Shown one piece after another: positions 9,434-17,307 of a DNA stretch of 64,000 nucleotides. This DNA comes from Roseicyclus sp965662675 (lineage in GTDB: Bacteria; Pseudomonadota; Alphaproteobacteria; Rhodobacterales; Rhodobacteraceae). The position numbers were made by a program, and so were the translations under genes. The DNA lies in the NCBI RefSeq assembly GCF_965662675.1, contig NZ_CBFIIK010000001.1, positions 1-64,000 on the forward strand. Reading direction: 5' to 3'. The first letter of the stretch is position 1. Each line of letters opens with the position of its first letter. The notes below the pieces were generated by a model, which was not told the DNA's origin, did no database searches, and was given only the letters and a program-made list of their open reading frames with translations.

Positions 9434-10418
9434 CGGCCTCGGTCACGCGGTAATGGCCGGTTTCGACCGCGCGCCAATTTCGGATCGGCCCATGGGTATA
9501 GGCCTGTGCGATGGGGTCTTTCGGGTCGATGACGCCCAGCGCGCCAAGGATCTGGGTGATCACCGCCTCGGACGCGCGGGTGCTGCCATCGGCGATCTTG
9601 AGGGCCACCCCGATCCGATGCTCGGGGACGATCGCGGCAAAGACCGCCTCGGCCCCGGTCTTGATCGCGGCGCGGTTGCCCATGACGCGCATCAGCTTGG
9701 TGCAGGCGCGCCCTTCGCCCGCGACCAGATGGGGGTGGGCCATCATCGCGTTGCGCAGCCGCACCATCGCGCTCTGGCGCGAATCGACGCCGTCCTTGGC
9801 GGCGGCGAACATCGCCAGCGCGCGGGCAAAGCCCGACAGGCTGGCGGCGAAATTCGGGGCAGAACAGCCATCAATGCCATAACCCGGTGTCGCCTCGTCG
9901 GTGACATCTTCCCATGCGGCCTTGATGGCGCGCTGAAGCGGGTGATCGGGGTCGACATATTCGGGGCCTGCCCGCAGGTGTTTGGTCAGCGTCAAGAACC
10001 CCGAATGTTTGCCCGAGCAATTGTTGTGGCGCTGGTCGGGGCCGCATTTGGAACAGATCAGATCGTCGCGGGCAGGCGTGTCGTTTGGCCATTGCACACC
10101 ACAACGTAGGTCGGCCTCGGATAGGCCCAGATCGGCCAGCCAGCGCGTGACCATCTCGGTATGCACCGCCGCCCCCTGATGCGACGCGCAAGCCAGCGCC
10201 AGATGCGCATCGCGCAGGCCGAACGCATCGGCAGCGCCACTTTCGAGCAGCGGCAAGGCCTGCACCATCTTGGAGGAGGAGCGCGGCAAGATCGCAGCGG
10301 AAACATCGCCCAAGCCCCAGATCAGACCGGCATCGGCATGCCAGACCGCGACATGCCCGTGATGGAGGCTTTCGCAAAAATCGCCGCGCCAAACCTCGAC
10401 CAACCGCTCTGCGCTCAT
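9414..10418 (-). CDS. L-asparaginase, Rhizobium etli AnsA (ReAV) type
   Basis: A 334-residue protein of the asparaginase family typified by R. etli AnsA, unrelated in sequence to the E. coli enzymes. Visible family motifs are PRSSSKMVQALPLLESGAAD (45-64, with the Ser and Lys of the proposed Ser-Lys centre), ASHQGAAVHTE, NCSGKHSGFL (Cys and Lys of the metal site) and GIDGCSAPN. It releases ammonia from asparagine. Start ATG 10418 follows GAGAGG. It is a single gene, convergent with the kinase and divergent from the IalB-family gene. Confidence 0.9.
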   Translation of the reverse strand: MSAERLVEVWRGDFCESLHHGHVAVWHADAGLIWGLGDVSAAILPRSSSKMVQALPLLESGAADAFGLRDAHLALACASHQGAAVHTEMVTRWLADLGLSEADLRCGVQWPNDTPARDDLICSKCGPDQRHNNCSGKHSGFLTLTKHLRAGPEYVDPDHPLQRAIKAAWEDVTDEATPGYGIDGCSAPNFAASLSGFARALAMFAAAKDGVDSRQSAMVRLRNAMMAHPHLVAGEGRACTKLMRVMGNRAAIKTGAEAVFAAIVPEHRIGVALKIADGSTRASEAVITQILGALGVIDPKDPIAQAYTHGPIRNWRAVETGHYRVTEAVTRWRP

Positions 10419-10443
10419 GTTCTTGCCTCTCTTTGCTTCACGA

Positions 10444-10473
10444 CCCGGCGATTTTCCGCTGCCGGGGCTTTTT
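10444..10473 (+). terminator. Orphan terminator-like hairpin upstream of the asparaginase gene
   Basis: CCCGGC at 10444-10449 pairs with GCCGGG at 10461-10466 and is followed on the plus strand by GCTTTTT. This is a rho-independent terminator shape, yet no plus-strand gene ends here; the segment lies in the leader of the minus-strand asparaginase gene. It might end a short antisense or leader RNA. Confidence 0.4.
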
Positions 10474-10586
10474 CTGTGGCGCGGTTTCCTTTAGGTTCAT
10501 ACACGATACGGTATGCCGCCCCCCATTTACGTGAACCAAAAAGCGGGCGCAGACCAGAGGCAGATGGGGCGGAGGCTCTGAGAGAG

Positions 10587-11117
10587 ATGAAACACAGGCT
10601 TGTCGGTATTCTGGCGGGGGCGGTTCTGGCGATCGCGGCTGTTCCCTCCTTGGCTCAAGAAACGTCTACAAATCGCGTCGGCGCGCAGACGGATTGGTCC
10701 GTTTTCGTCGAAGACAACCCCACGCAATGCTGGGTGGTGTCGATGCCACGCGAAACGGTCAACACCCGCGACGGGCGCGTCGTGTCGGTCAATCGCGGCG
10801 AGATCCTGATGTTCGTCAGCTTTTGGCCCGGGCAAGAGCGGCTGGGTGAGGTCTCGTTCACTGGTGGCTATCCATTCGCCGATGGCTCTACCGTGTCGAT
10901 GCGGATCGGTGATGCCAGCTTCGAGTTGTTCACCGATGCTGAAATGGCATGGGCAGCTTCCCCACAAGATGATCAGCGGATCATTACGGCGATGAAGCGG
11001 GGCGCTGATGCGGTCATGACCGCGCGTTCCAGCCGGGGTACCCAGACGCAGGATACTTTTTCGCTGATGGGTTTCACCGCCGCTGTCGAGGATGCCGAGG
11101 CGCGCTGTTCGGGCTAA
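10587..11117 (+). CDS. Invasion-associated locus B (IalB) family exported protein
   Basis: A 176-residue secreted protein. A signal peptide MKHRLVGILAGAVLAIAAVP ends at about SLA-QE. The mature part has the IalB-like layout: a W near the start (TDWSVFVED), a CWVVS strand, VNRGEILMFVSFWPG and a final Cys (EARCSG). IalB-family proteins are periplasmic; the Bartonella prototype aids erythrocyte entry, but in free-living relatives the role is unknown. ATG 10587 follows GAGAGAG and begins a clear signal peptide; the open frame upstream to 10161 is antisense to the asparaginase gene. rlmN follows after 90 bp. Confidence 0.82.
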   Translation: MKHRLVGILAGAVLAIAAVPSLAQETSTNRVGAQTDWSVFVEDNPTQCWVVSMPRETVNTRDGRVVSVNRGEILMFVSFWPGQERLGEVSFTGGYPFADGSTVSMRIGDASFELFTDAEMAWAASPQDDQRIITAMKRGADAVMTARSSRGTQTQDTFSLMGFTAAVEDAEARCSG

Positions 11118-11207
11118 ACCCGCGTCCTGCGTTTGGCCTGCCCGCAAATCCCTTTGCAGGGGCGTCTAATGCCTGTATTTGGCGCGGGTCCACAAAGGAA
11201 TACGCCT

Positions 11208-12392
11208 ATGTCCGCCTCTGCGCCCATCACGCAGGATGTTTTGACCATTCCGCGCAAGCTGCCCGAGGGGCCGATCAACCTGATCGGGCTGACGCGCGAC
11301 GGCATGCGCGCGGCCCTGATCGCTGCGGGTACTCCGGAAAAACAGGCCAAGATGCGGGTCAGCCAGATCTGGCAATGGATCTATATCTGGGGCGCGCGCG
11401 AATTCGAGGTGATGACCAATCTGGCCAAGGGCTATCGTGCGGAACTGGCCCAGCATTTCGTGATCGAATTGCCCGAGGTGGTGCGCCGCGATATCTCGGC
11501 CGATGGGACGCGCAAGTATCTGGTGCGGATCGCGGGCGGCCACGAGGTCGAGGTGGTCTATATCCCCGAGGTGGATCGCGGCACGCTGTGCATTTCCAGC
11601 CAAGTCGGCTGCACGCTGACCTGTTCGTTCTGCCATACCGGCACACAAAAACTGGTGCGCAACCTGACCGCAGGCGAGATCATCGGTCAGGTGATGATGG
11701 CGCGCGACGATCTGGGCGAATGGCCCGAACCCGGCGAGGGCATGGGCGAGCGGCCAAGGCTGATTTCCAATATCGTGCTGATGGGTATGGGCGAGCCGCT
11801 CTATAATTTCGACAATGTGCGCGATGCGATGAAGATCGCCATGGATGGCGAGGGGATTGCCCTGTCGCGTCGGCGGATCACACTGTCGACATCGGGCGTG
11901 GTGCCCGAGATCGCGCGCACCGCCGATGAGATCGGCTGCATGCTGGCGATCAGCTTTCACGCCACCACCGATGCGGTGCGCGACCGCCTTGTGCCGATCA
12001 ACAAGCGCTGGAACATCGCGGAATTGCTGGATGCGCTGCGGGCTTATCCCAAGGCCAGCAATTCGGAGCGAATCACCTTTGAATACGTGATGCTTAAGGA
12101 TGTGAACGACAGCGACGATGATGCGCGGCGTCTGGTCAAGCTGATCGCGGGGATTCCGGCCAAGATCAATCTCATCCCCTTCAACGAGTGGCCCGGCGCA
12201 CCGTATCAGCGGTCGGATTGGGAACGGATCGAGCGTTTCGCCGATATCGTTTACAAGGCCGGCTATGCCAGCCCCATTCGCACACCGCGCGGCGAGGATA
12301 TCATGGCCGCTTGTGGTCAGTTGAAATCGGCCACCGAGCGCGCGCGCAAATCACGCGCCGAGATCGCTGCCGAAGCCGGGCTTGATGGCTGA
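11208..12392 (+). CDS. rlmN: 23S rRNA (adenine-C2)-methyltransferase RlmN
   Basis: A radical-SAM enzyme that methylates C2 of A2503 in 23S rRNA and A37 in some tRNAs. The 394 residues hold the cluster motif CTLTCSFC (Cys near 136, 140 and 143), the SAM-binding GMGEPLYN, SLSRRRITLSTSG, the region NEWPGAPYQRSDW and a late catalytic Cys in IMAACGQL. ATG 11208 is preceded by AAAGGAA. The frame is open to 11133, but that stretch overlaps the intergenic region and does not resemble RlmN. Confidence 0.96.
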   Translation: MSASAPITQDVLTIPRKLPEGPINLIGLTRDGMRAALIAAGTPEKQAKMRVSQIWQWIYIWGAREFEVMTNLAKGYRAELAQHFVIELPEVVRRDISADGTRKYLVRIAGGHEVEVVYIPEVDRGTLCISSQVGCTLTCSFCHTGTQKLVRNLTAGEIIGQVMMARDDLGEWPEPGEGMGERPRLISNIVLMGMGEPLYNFDNVRDAMKIAMDGEGIALSRRRITLSTSGVVPEIARTADEIGCMLAISFHATTDAVRDRLVPINKRWNIAELLDALRAYPKASNSERITFEYVMLKDVNDSDDDARRLVKLIAGIPAKINLIPFNEWPGAPYQRSDWERIERFADIVYKAGYASPIRTPRGEDIMAACGQLKSATERARKSRAEIAAEAGLDG

Positions 12393-12401
12393 AATGAAAA
12401 A

Positions 12402-12423
12402 GGCGGCCCGAAAACGGACCGCC
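12402..12423 (-). terminator. Bidirectional terminator between rlmN and the small exported gene
   Basis: GGCGG at 12402-12406 pairs with CCGCC at 12419-12423, and an inner CCG/CGG pair closes an AAAA loop. On the minus strand a run TTTTTCATTT follows, so it fits best as the terminator of the gene at 12451-12636; on the plus strand CCCTTTCCT follows rlmN. Confidence 0.75.
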
Positions 12424-12450
12424 CTTTCCTGAACGTCGATGACGATCGGA

Positions 12451-12636
12451 TCAGTCGTTCGCGGCGACGGCTGCGGCGATCAGGATGAGCGCCAAAACCG
12501 GAACCAGGATGCCGCCGGCCGAAGAAGACGTATCTTCTGCGATGACGACGGGTGCGACTGCCGAGCCAGCAACGCCGCCCGCGAAAGCGCCAGTGGCAAC
12601 CATCGAAAGAGCAGCAGCGAGAGCGAGTTTCTTCAT
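12451..12636 (-). CDS. Small exported/membrane protein (61 aa), unknown function
   Basis: A strong GGAGG site 5 bases before ATG 12636 decides the start. The 61 residues consist of a signal peptide (MKKLALAAALSMVATGAFAG), a short polar stretch (VIAEDTSSSAGG) and one hydrophobic segment near the C-terminus (ILVPVLALILIAAAVA). After cleavage it would be a 40-residue single-span peptide. It has its own promoter and terminator, so it is a free-standing unit. I do not recognise a function. Confidence 0.8.
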   Translation of the reverse strand: MKKLALAAALSMVATGAFAGGVAGSAVAPVVIAEDTSSSAGGILVPVLALILIAAAVAAND

Positions 12637-12713
12637 TGTATCCTCCAAGATACGCCCCGTTTCACGCGACATGCGCAAGGTCGGGGCACCTAAGACTGTA
12701 CCTCGTGCGATTT

Positions 12714-12742
12714 GTATAAGCAGCAAAGACGTCGCAATGCAA
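12714..12742 (-). promoter_or_regulatory. Putative sigma-70 promoter of the small exported protein
   Basis: On the minus strand TTGCAT (12737-12742) is followed by exactly 17 bases and TTATAC (12714-12719), close to the -35 and -10 consensus. Transcription would start near 12706, giving a leader of about 70 bases before ATG 12636. Confidence 0.6.
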
Positions 12743-12784
12743 TGTGCCCACGATCCCACGTGTCATAGGATTGGCGCGTTGTCG

Positions 12785-13381
12785 TCAAATTAGCAACACC
12801 TGCGTGCCGATCCGCGTGAGCGTGTAGAGCTCGCCGATATGGTGATTGTACAGGCCCACACATCCATTCGACGATCTTCGCCCTATCTTTCGCGTATCAT
12901 GGGTGCCGTGGATGCGATAATACTGCCAGCTCAGGTGCAATGCGTGGGTACCCAAGGGGTTATCAGGCCCCGGCGGCACGAAATCGGGCCATTCCGGGTT
13001 GCGCTGCCGCATGGCGGGCGTCGGGCTCCACGAGGGGCCTTCAACTTTTCGTGTAATCTCGGTTCGGCCGCGCCGCGTGAGGTCTTCGCTCATCGGCACC
13101 GAGGTGGGATACAGCCGGTAGACGCTGCGATCCGCGCTCCAGAAATGCAGCACGCGCGATGTGATATCGACCAAGATCGCGCCATTTTTCGTGTCGGCGA
13201 AGTACGGTCGCCAGTCCAGCGCCCGAAAACTTGAAATATTGCGCTGTGCACCTTGTTCGATGCGGGTTTCGAATTCTGTCGAACCCGGTGTGGCCTGTGA
13301 AAAAGCGGGGCTTGCCAAGATGCTGGCCACGCCGCCAAGCACAGCGCGCCGTCCCATGCGCGGCCGGTCAAAATCGGTCAT
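12785..13381 (-). CDS. L,D-transpeptidase (YkuD), twin-arginine-like signal
   Basis: A 198-residue periplasmic YkuD protein that should form 3-3 peptidoglycan cross-links or anchor proteins to the wall. RPRMGRRAVLGGVASILAS resembles a Tat signal with RR. The catalytic domain ends with HGTHDTRKIGRRSSNGCVG, with His and Cys in place. The canonical SHGC(I/V)R/N is here SNGCVG, a variant I believe occurs in some alphaproteobacterial members. I start at ATG 13381; the frame is open 89 codons further, but that crosses the upstream region of the CAP gene and shows no family features. It is divergent from the CAP lipoprotein. Confidence 0.88.
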   Translation of the reverse strand: MTDFDRPRMGRRAVLGGVASILASPAFSQATPGSTEFETRIEQGAQRNISSFRALDWRPYFADTKNGAILVDITSRVLHFWSADRSVYRLYPTSVPMSEDLTRRGRTEITRKVEGPSWSPTPAMRQRNPEWPDFVPPGPDNPLGTHALHLSWQYYRIHGTHDTRKIGRRSSNGCVGLYNHHIGELYTLTRIGTQVLLI

Positions 13382-13522
13382 CTCTGCCTCATGTCGATTG
13401 GGCCTATACGGCCTCTTGCGCGAAAGATAACACGAATCAGCGAAATGTGGCGTGACCTTGCGTCGATTTGGCAACGCATGTGGTTCTGGCGCAGCATTGC
13501 GTCCCGAGTGGAGTTGTAAACC

Positions 13523-13547
13523 GATTAACAAGAGTTTTTCGTTAATC
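13523..13547. promoter_or_regulatory. Inverted repeat abutting the start codon of the CAP lipoprotein
   Basis: GATTAAC (13523-13529) and GTTAATC (13541-13547) are perfect reverse complements separated by 11 bases, and the second arm touches ATG 13548. The loop holds AAGAG, the only Shine-Dalgarno-like stretch, so a hairpin here could hide or expose the ribosome site. A DNA operator is equally possible. Confidence 0.5.
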
Positions 13548-14123
13548 ATGGGCGATATGATGATACCTATCCGGTTTTCCATTTTCGCATGGCCGATGTT
13601 GGCGCTGGTTTTGGCCGGATGTGTCATCGTGCCGACAGCGCAAACCACCCTCGTGCCTGATCGGACTGCCGCGCCGGTGGTCTATCGCATCGATCCCGCC
13701 GATACCCCTGAAATCCAGTTTCGCATGCTTGACAGTGTGAATGCGCTGCGCGCGGCCGCCGGTGTGCCCGCCTTGCGGCTGAATGCGGAATTGATCGCCG
13801 CCGCGGCAACGCATGCGCGCGACATGGCGGTTCAAAACCGGCCTTGGCATTTCGGCTCGGACGGGTCTTCGCCGATCGACCGGGCGCGCAGGGCGGGCTA
13901 TCGCGGCCGCGTTCTGGGTGAGGCGATCTCCGAGACTTACGAATCAGAGCTTGAGACGATTACCGCCTGGATGGCGCGCAGCGATACGCGCGCCGTGATC
14001 GTCGATGCGTCGGCGCGTGACCTTGGCGTTGCATTCTTTCAAGAACCATCGGGCAAAATCTGGTGGACGCTGGTCGCCGGTGACGGCGGCGTGACCGGGC
14101 CCGGCCCTGTGCCCGCCGGATAG
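13548..14123 (+). CDS. CAP/SCP-domain lipoprotein
   Basis: A 191-residue predicted lipoprotein. The lipobox LVLAGC gives an acylated Cys near residue 22. The CAP (SCP/PR-1) fold is shown by VNALRAAAGVPALRLNAELIAAAATHARDMA, where a CAP-type His sits in THARDM, then NRPWHFGSDG and RVLGEAISE with the acidic motif. The exact role of bacterial CAP proteins is mostly unknown. Start is 13548 or, nine bases later, 13557; both leave the signal intact. It lies between two YkuD transpeptidases, suggesting an envelope role. Confidence 0.82.
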   Translation: MGDMMIPIRFSIFAWPMLALVLAGCVIVPTAQTTLVPDRTAAPVVYRIDPADTPEIQFRMLDSVNALRAAAGVPALRLNAELIAAAATHARDMAVQNRPWHFGSDGSSPIDRARRAGYRGRVLGEAISETYESELETITAWMARSDTRAVIVDASARDLGVAFFQEPSGKIWWTLVAGDGGVTGPGPVPAG

Positions 14124-14129
14124 CGCCCT

Positions 14130-14636
14130 TCAGGGGAAGATGTCGATCACCGTACGCATGGGAACCATGGCATAAATCTCACGCATTTCACGGTCGGTCA
14201 CAGCGATGCAGCCCGCCGTCCAGTCATGCTTTCGGCGAAAGGCACGGGGCGTGCCGTGGATGAAGATATCGCCGCCCGGATCGACACCGCGCGTGACCGC
14301 TTGGGCGCGATCGGCGGTATTGGGATAGCTGATGCCGATCGACAGGTAGAAGGCGCTGTTGGGGTTGCGGCGGTCGATATAATAGCGCCCCTCCGGCGTG
14401 CGGCCGTCACCTTCTTGGGCCTTGTGACCATCGGGGGCGAAGCCCAGTTCGACATCATAGCCGCGCAAGACCTGCTCATGATGCAGCAGATACATCCGGC
14501 GGGTGGATTTATGCACCTCGATCCGGGTTACTTCAGGGCCGGAATAACTAGCGAATTTCGGCTGTTCGCAGCCAGCCGTCACGCCCGCCGCAAGCAGAAG
14601 TAATAGCGTTGATCGCCGATTCAGTAGGGTGCCCAT
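14130..14636 (-). CDS. L,D-transpeptidase (YkuD) lipoprotein
   Basis: A 168-residue second YkuD enzyme, probably lipid-anchored: signal LLLLLAAGVTAGC with the lipobox Cys at 23. The catalytic motif is HGTPRAFRRKHDWTAGCIAV, with catalytic Cys near 142. The sequence EVHKSTRRMYLLHHEQVLRGYDVELGFAPDG matches the YafK/ErfK group of short transpeptidases. It ends 6 bp from the CAP lipoprotein and is convergent with it. The substrate (cross-linking versus lipoprotein attachment or removal) cannot be decided from sequence. Confidence 0.88.
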   Translation of the reverse strand: MGTLLNRRSTLLLLLAAGVTAGCEQPKFASYSGPEVTRIEVHKSTRRMYLLHHEQVLRGYDVELGFAPDGHKAQEGDGRTPEGRYYIDRRNPNSAFYLSIGISYPNTADRAQAVTRGVDPGGDIFIHGTPRAFRRKHDWTAGCIAVTDREMREIYAMVPMRTVIDIFP

Positions 14637-14703
14637 AACGCTGCTCTTATCATTGTTTCGTGCTGTTCTAGAGCAATTTCTTGAACCTGTTTAGAGGCGA
14701 TTT

Positions 14704-15561
14704 TTACTGCTCTTGCGCCAAGAGTGCGGACAGACCTGCGCGGTAATCGGGATAGCGCAGGCGCACGCCCAGATCGGCCTTGATGCGGCGGTTATCGACG
14801 CGCTTTGATTCGGCATAGAAGCTGGCGGCCATCGGGCTCAGTTTCGCGCGATCAAATGGCATCTCGGGCGGTAGCGGCAGGCCCAAAAGCGTGGCGGCAT
14901 GCGCGATCACATCTTGTGGCGGGGCCGGGTCGTCATCGCATAGATTATAGATCGCGCCCGGATCGGGCCGGTTCATCGACGCGATCAACACCTGCGCGAT
15001 ATCGGCGACATGGATGCGGGAAAACACCTGTCCTTGCTTGATGATGCGTCGCGCAGTGCCATCGCGGACCTTTTCGAAGGGCCCGCGGCCCGGCCCATAG
15101 ATCCCCGCCAGCCGGAAGATATGCAACGCCAGCCCATGGTCGCGTAAAAGCGCCATCCATTCACCTTCGGCGGCTACGCGTGCGCGGCCCCGCTCAGTCG
15201 AGGGGGTGAGGGGTGTCGTTTCATCCACCCAAGCGCCGGCATGGTCGCCGTAAACCCCGGTGGTGGACAGATACCCAACCCATTCGAGCCGCTTGGCATG
15301 GGCGGCGATGGAATCGCGGACATGGGCGAGCACCGGGTCGTACCCGTCCTCGGGGCCAGCGGTGATCAGTATGTGGCTTGCCCACGCGATGTCTGCGGCC
15401 ATGTCTGTGCCGGGAAAGACGCGGGCCGTCAGCCCCTTTGCGATCAGCTGTGCGGCCTTCTCGGGGCTGCGCGTGGTGACGCGCACGGTGCCGGGCCCGG
15501 CGTGCATTTCGGCCAAAAGGAACCGGGCGCTGTAGCCATAGCCGAAGATCAATAGCTTCAT
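14704..15561 (-). CDS. NAD(P)-binding SDR/epimerase-like protein (YeeZ-type)
   Basis: A 285-residue Rossmann-fold protein. The N-terminus LLIFGYGYSARFLLAEM is the dinucleotide-binding loop; STTGVYGDHAGAWVDE and FRLAGIYGPGRGPFEKVR are typical of extended SDR/YeeZ-like proteins. The usual YxxxK is not obvious, so catalytic activity is uncertain. ATG 15561 forms an ATGA overlap with the queG stop codon, implying translational coupling. No substrate is suggested by the context. Confidence 0.8.
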   Translation of the reverse strand: MKLLIFGYGYSARFLLAEMHAGPGTVRVTTRSPEKAAQLIAKGLTARVFPGTDMAADIAWASHILITAGPEDGYDPVLAHVRDSIAAHAKRLEWVGYLSTTGVYGDHAGAWVDETTPLTPSTERGRARVAAEGEWMALLRDHGLALHIFRLAGIYGPGRGPFEKVRDGTARRIIKQGQVFSRIHVADIAQVLIASMNRPDPGAIYNLCDDDPAPPQDVIAHAATLLGLPLPPEMPFDRAKLSPMAASFYAESKRVDNRRIKADLGVRLRYPDYRAGLSALLAQEQ

Positions 15562-16589
15562 CGCACCCTCTCGACCGCCCAACGCGCGGCGTCCGCTACC
15601 GCTTCGTCGGGATCATTCACAAGCCTTTGGGCAACCTGCGCAAGCTGCGCCTGCCCCGAATTCCCGATGGCATATAGCACGTTGCGCACGAAGCGGTCGC
15701 GCCCGATGCGCTTGATCGGGCTACCCGCGAACATCGCGCGAAAACCGGCATCGTCGAGCATGGCCAGTTCGGCAAGCGGTGGCGACACCAGTTCGGGGCG
15801 CGCGGCATAGCGATGCTCGCTTGCCGCTTGGGCGAATTTGTTCCACGGGCAGATGGCAAGACAATCATCGCAACCATAGATGCGGTTGCCCATCAGCGGG
15901 CGCAGTTCTGGGTCGACGGGCCCCTTATGCTCGATCGTCAGGTAGGAAATGCAGCGCCGTGCATCGAGTTGGAAAGGCGCGGGGAAAGCGCGCGTGGGGC
16001 AGATATCGAGACAGGCGGTGCAGCTGCCGCAATGCTCCTCCTCGGGCGCGTCGGGGGGCAGCGCGATGGTTGTGAAGATCGCGCCCAGAAAAAACCAGTT
16101 GCCCAGATCGCGCGACAAAAGGTTCGTGTGCTTGCCCTGCCAGCCCAGCCCGGCGGCCTGCGCCAGCGGCTTTTCCATCACGGGGGCGGTGTCGACGAAC
16201 ACCTTGATCTCGTGCCCCGGCGCTTGGTCGAGCAGCCAGCGGCCCACCCGTTTCAGCCGCTTCTTGACCAGATCGTGATAGTCCCTGTTCTGCGCATAGA
16301 CACTGATCGTGGCGCGGTCGTGGCGGTCCAGCGCAGCCAAGGGGTCATCATCGGGGGTATAGGGTTCGGCCAACATGATGACCGATTTCGCATCGGGCCA
16401 AAGCGCGGTTGGATCGCCGCGCCAGCCCATGCGCTCGGCCATCCACCCCATCTGTCCGTGCCGCCCGTCGGCGACAAAGGCCGCAAGGCGCGCCGCCGCC
16501 TGCGGGATCGCGTCGGGGCGGCAGATGCCCATCTTGGCAAAGCCCGCCGCGCGGGCCTCGGTCAAAAGGGCATGTTTGAGATCGCTCAA
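15558..16589 (-). CDS. queG: Epoxyqueuosine reductase
   Basis: Final step of queuosine synthesis: reduces epoxyqueuosine in tRNA, using cobalamin and two [4Fe-4S] clusters. The binding motifs CGSCTACLDICP and YGCDDCLAICP are clear, near residues 183 and 239, after NLLSRDLGNWFFLGAIFT; a HEAT-like tail ends the protein. I propose TTG 16589 as start, giving 343 residues: it overlaps the GST stop as TTGA and leaves MSDLKHALLTEARAAGFAKMG, the usual QueG beginning. The longer frame to 16715 is antisense-like. The B12 need ties in with the riboswitch-controlled BtuB at the window start. Confidence 0.93.
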   Translation of the reverse strand: MSDLKHALLTEARAAGFAKMGICRPDAIPQAAARLAAFVADGRHGQMGWMAERMGWRGDPTALWPDAKSVIMLAEPYTPDDDPLAALDRHDRATISVYAQNRDYHDLVKKRLKRVGRWLLDQAPGHEIKVFVDTAPVMEKPLAQAAGLGWQGKHTNLLSRDLGNWFFLGAIFTTIALPPDAPEEEHCGSCTACLDICPTRAFPAPFQLDARRCISYLTIEHKGPVDPELRPLMGNRIYGCDDCLAICPWNKFAQAASEHRYAARPELVSPPLAELAMLDDAGFRAMFAGSPIKRIGRDRFVRNVLYAIGNSGQAQLAQVAQRLVNDPDEAVADAARWAVERVR

Positions 16590-17251
16590 AAGTCGAGATT
16601 CGCGTAGTGAGGCGGCTGGATGAAGCCGGGGATCTGATCGGCAAGGATCGACCGGAAGGCCGGGCGCGACTTTACCTTGGCATACCAGTCCTTGACCACC
16701 TCGGAGCGGTTCCAATCCACGTCCGAGATATAGTCGAGGCAGGACAGATGCGCGGCGGCGGTGAAATCGGCCATCGTCATCGCATCACCGGCCAACCAGC
16801 GGCGGTGATCGAGAAGCCATGCCATGTAATCGAGGTGATACTTGATCTGTTGCGCGCCGGTCTTGACCGCTTTGCCATCAGGATAGCCCGCGCGCATGAT
16901 CTTTTTGTTCACGCGCTCATAGACCAGATTGGCGGTCACCTCGTGGTGGAACTTGTCATCGAACCAATTGATGAGGCGGCGCACCTCGGCCCGCGCCTTG
17001 GGGTCGGCGGGAAACAGCGCCGGCTCGGGGCGTGTTTCTTCCAGATATTCGCAGATGGCGCTCGACTCGGTTAGCATCATGCCGTCGATTTTCAGCACCG
17101 GCACCTTGCCGGCTGGGTTCCGGCGCAGAAACTCGGTCGAGGGTTCCCAATATTTCTCGTCGATCAGTTCGACCTCGATCCGCTTTTCGGCCAGCACAAG
17201 GCGGACCTTTCGGCAGAAAGGAGACAGGGCGAAATGGTAGAGGCGCGCCAT
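16586..17251 (-). CDS. Glutathione S-transferase family protein
   Basis: A 221-residue cytosolic GST-fold protein. Residues 1-80 are the thioredoxin-like domain with SPFCRKVRLVLAEK (a Cys/Ser catalytic region), GKVPVLKIDG (cis-Pro) and LTESSAICEYLE. The rest is the helical domain with the N-cap region MTMADFTAAAHLS. The substrate is unknown. ATG 17251 begins MARLYHFALSPFC, the standard GST start; the upstream codons to 17311 look non-coding. The stop overlaps the presumed queG start. Confidence 0.9.
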   Translation of the reverse strand: MARLYHFALSPFCRKVRLVLAEKRIEVELIDEKYWEPSTEFLRRNPAGKVPVLKIDGMMLTESSAICEYLEETRPEPALFPADPKARAEVRRLINWFDDKFHHEVTANLVYERVNKKIMRAGYPDGKAVKTGAQQIKYHLDYMAWLLDHRRWLAGDAMTMADFTAAAHLSCLDYISDVDWNRSEVVKDWYAKVKSRPAFRSILADQIPGFIQPPHYANLDF

Positions 17252-17307
17252 TGCTTTGCTCGATCCGTTTTGGGTTGCTTCTCTATGACGCGAAACCCTG
17301 TCCGATT

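Noticed and set aside
11128..11165. CCTGC/GCAGG pairing after the IalB gene as a terminator
   Set aside because: Short 5-bp stem with a 14-base loop and no T run.
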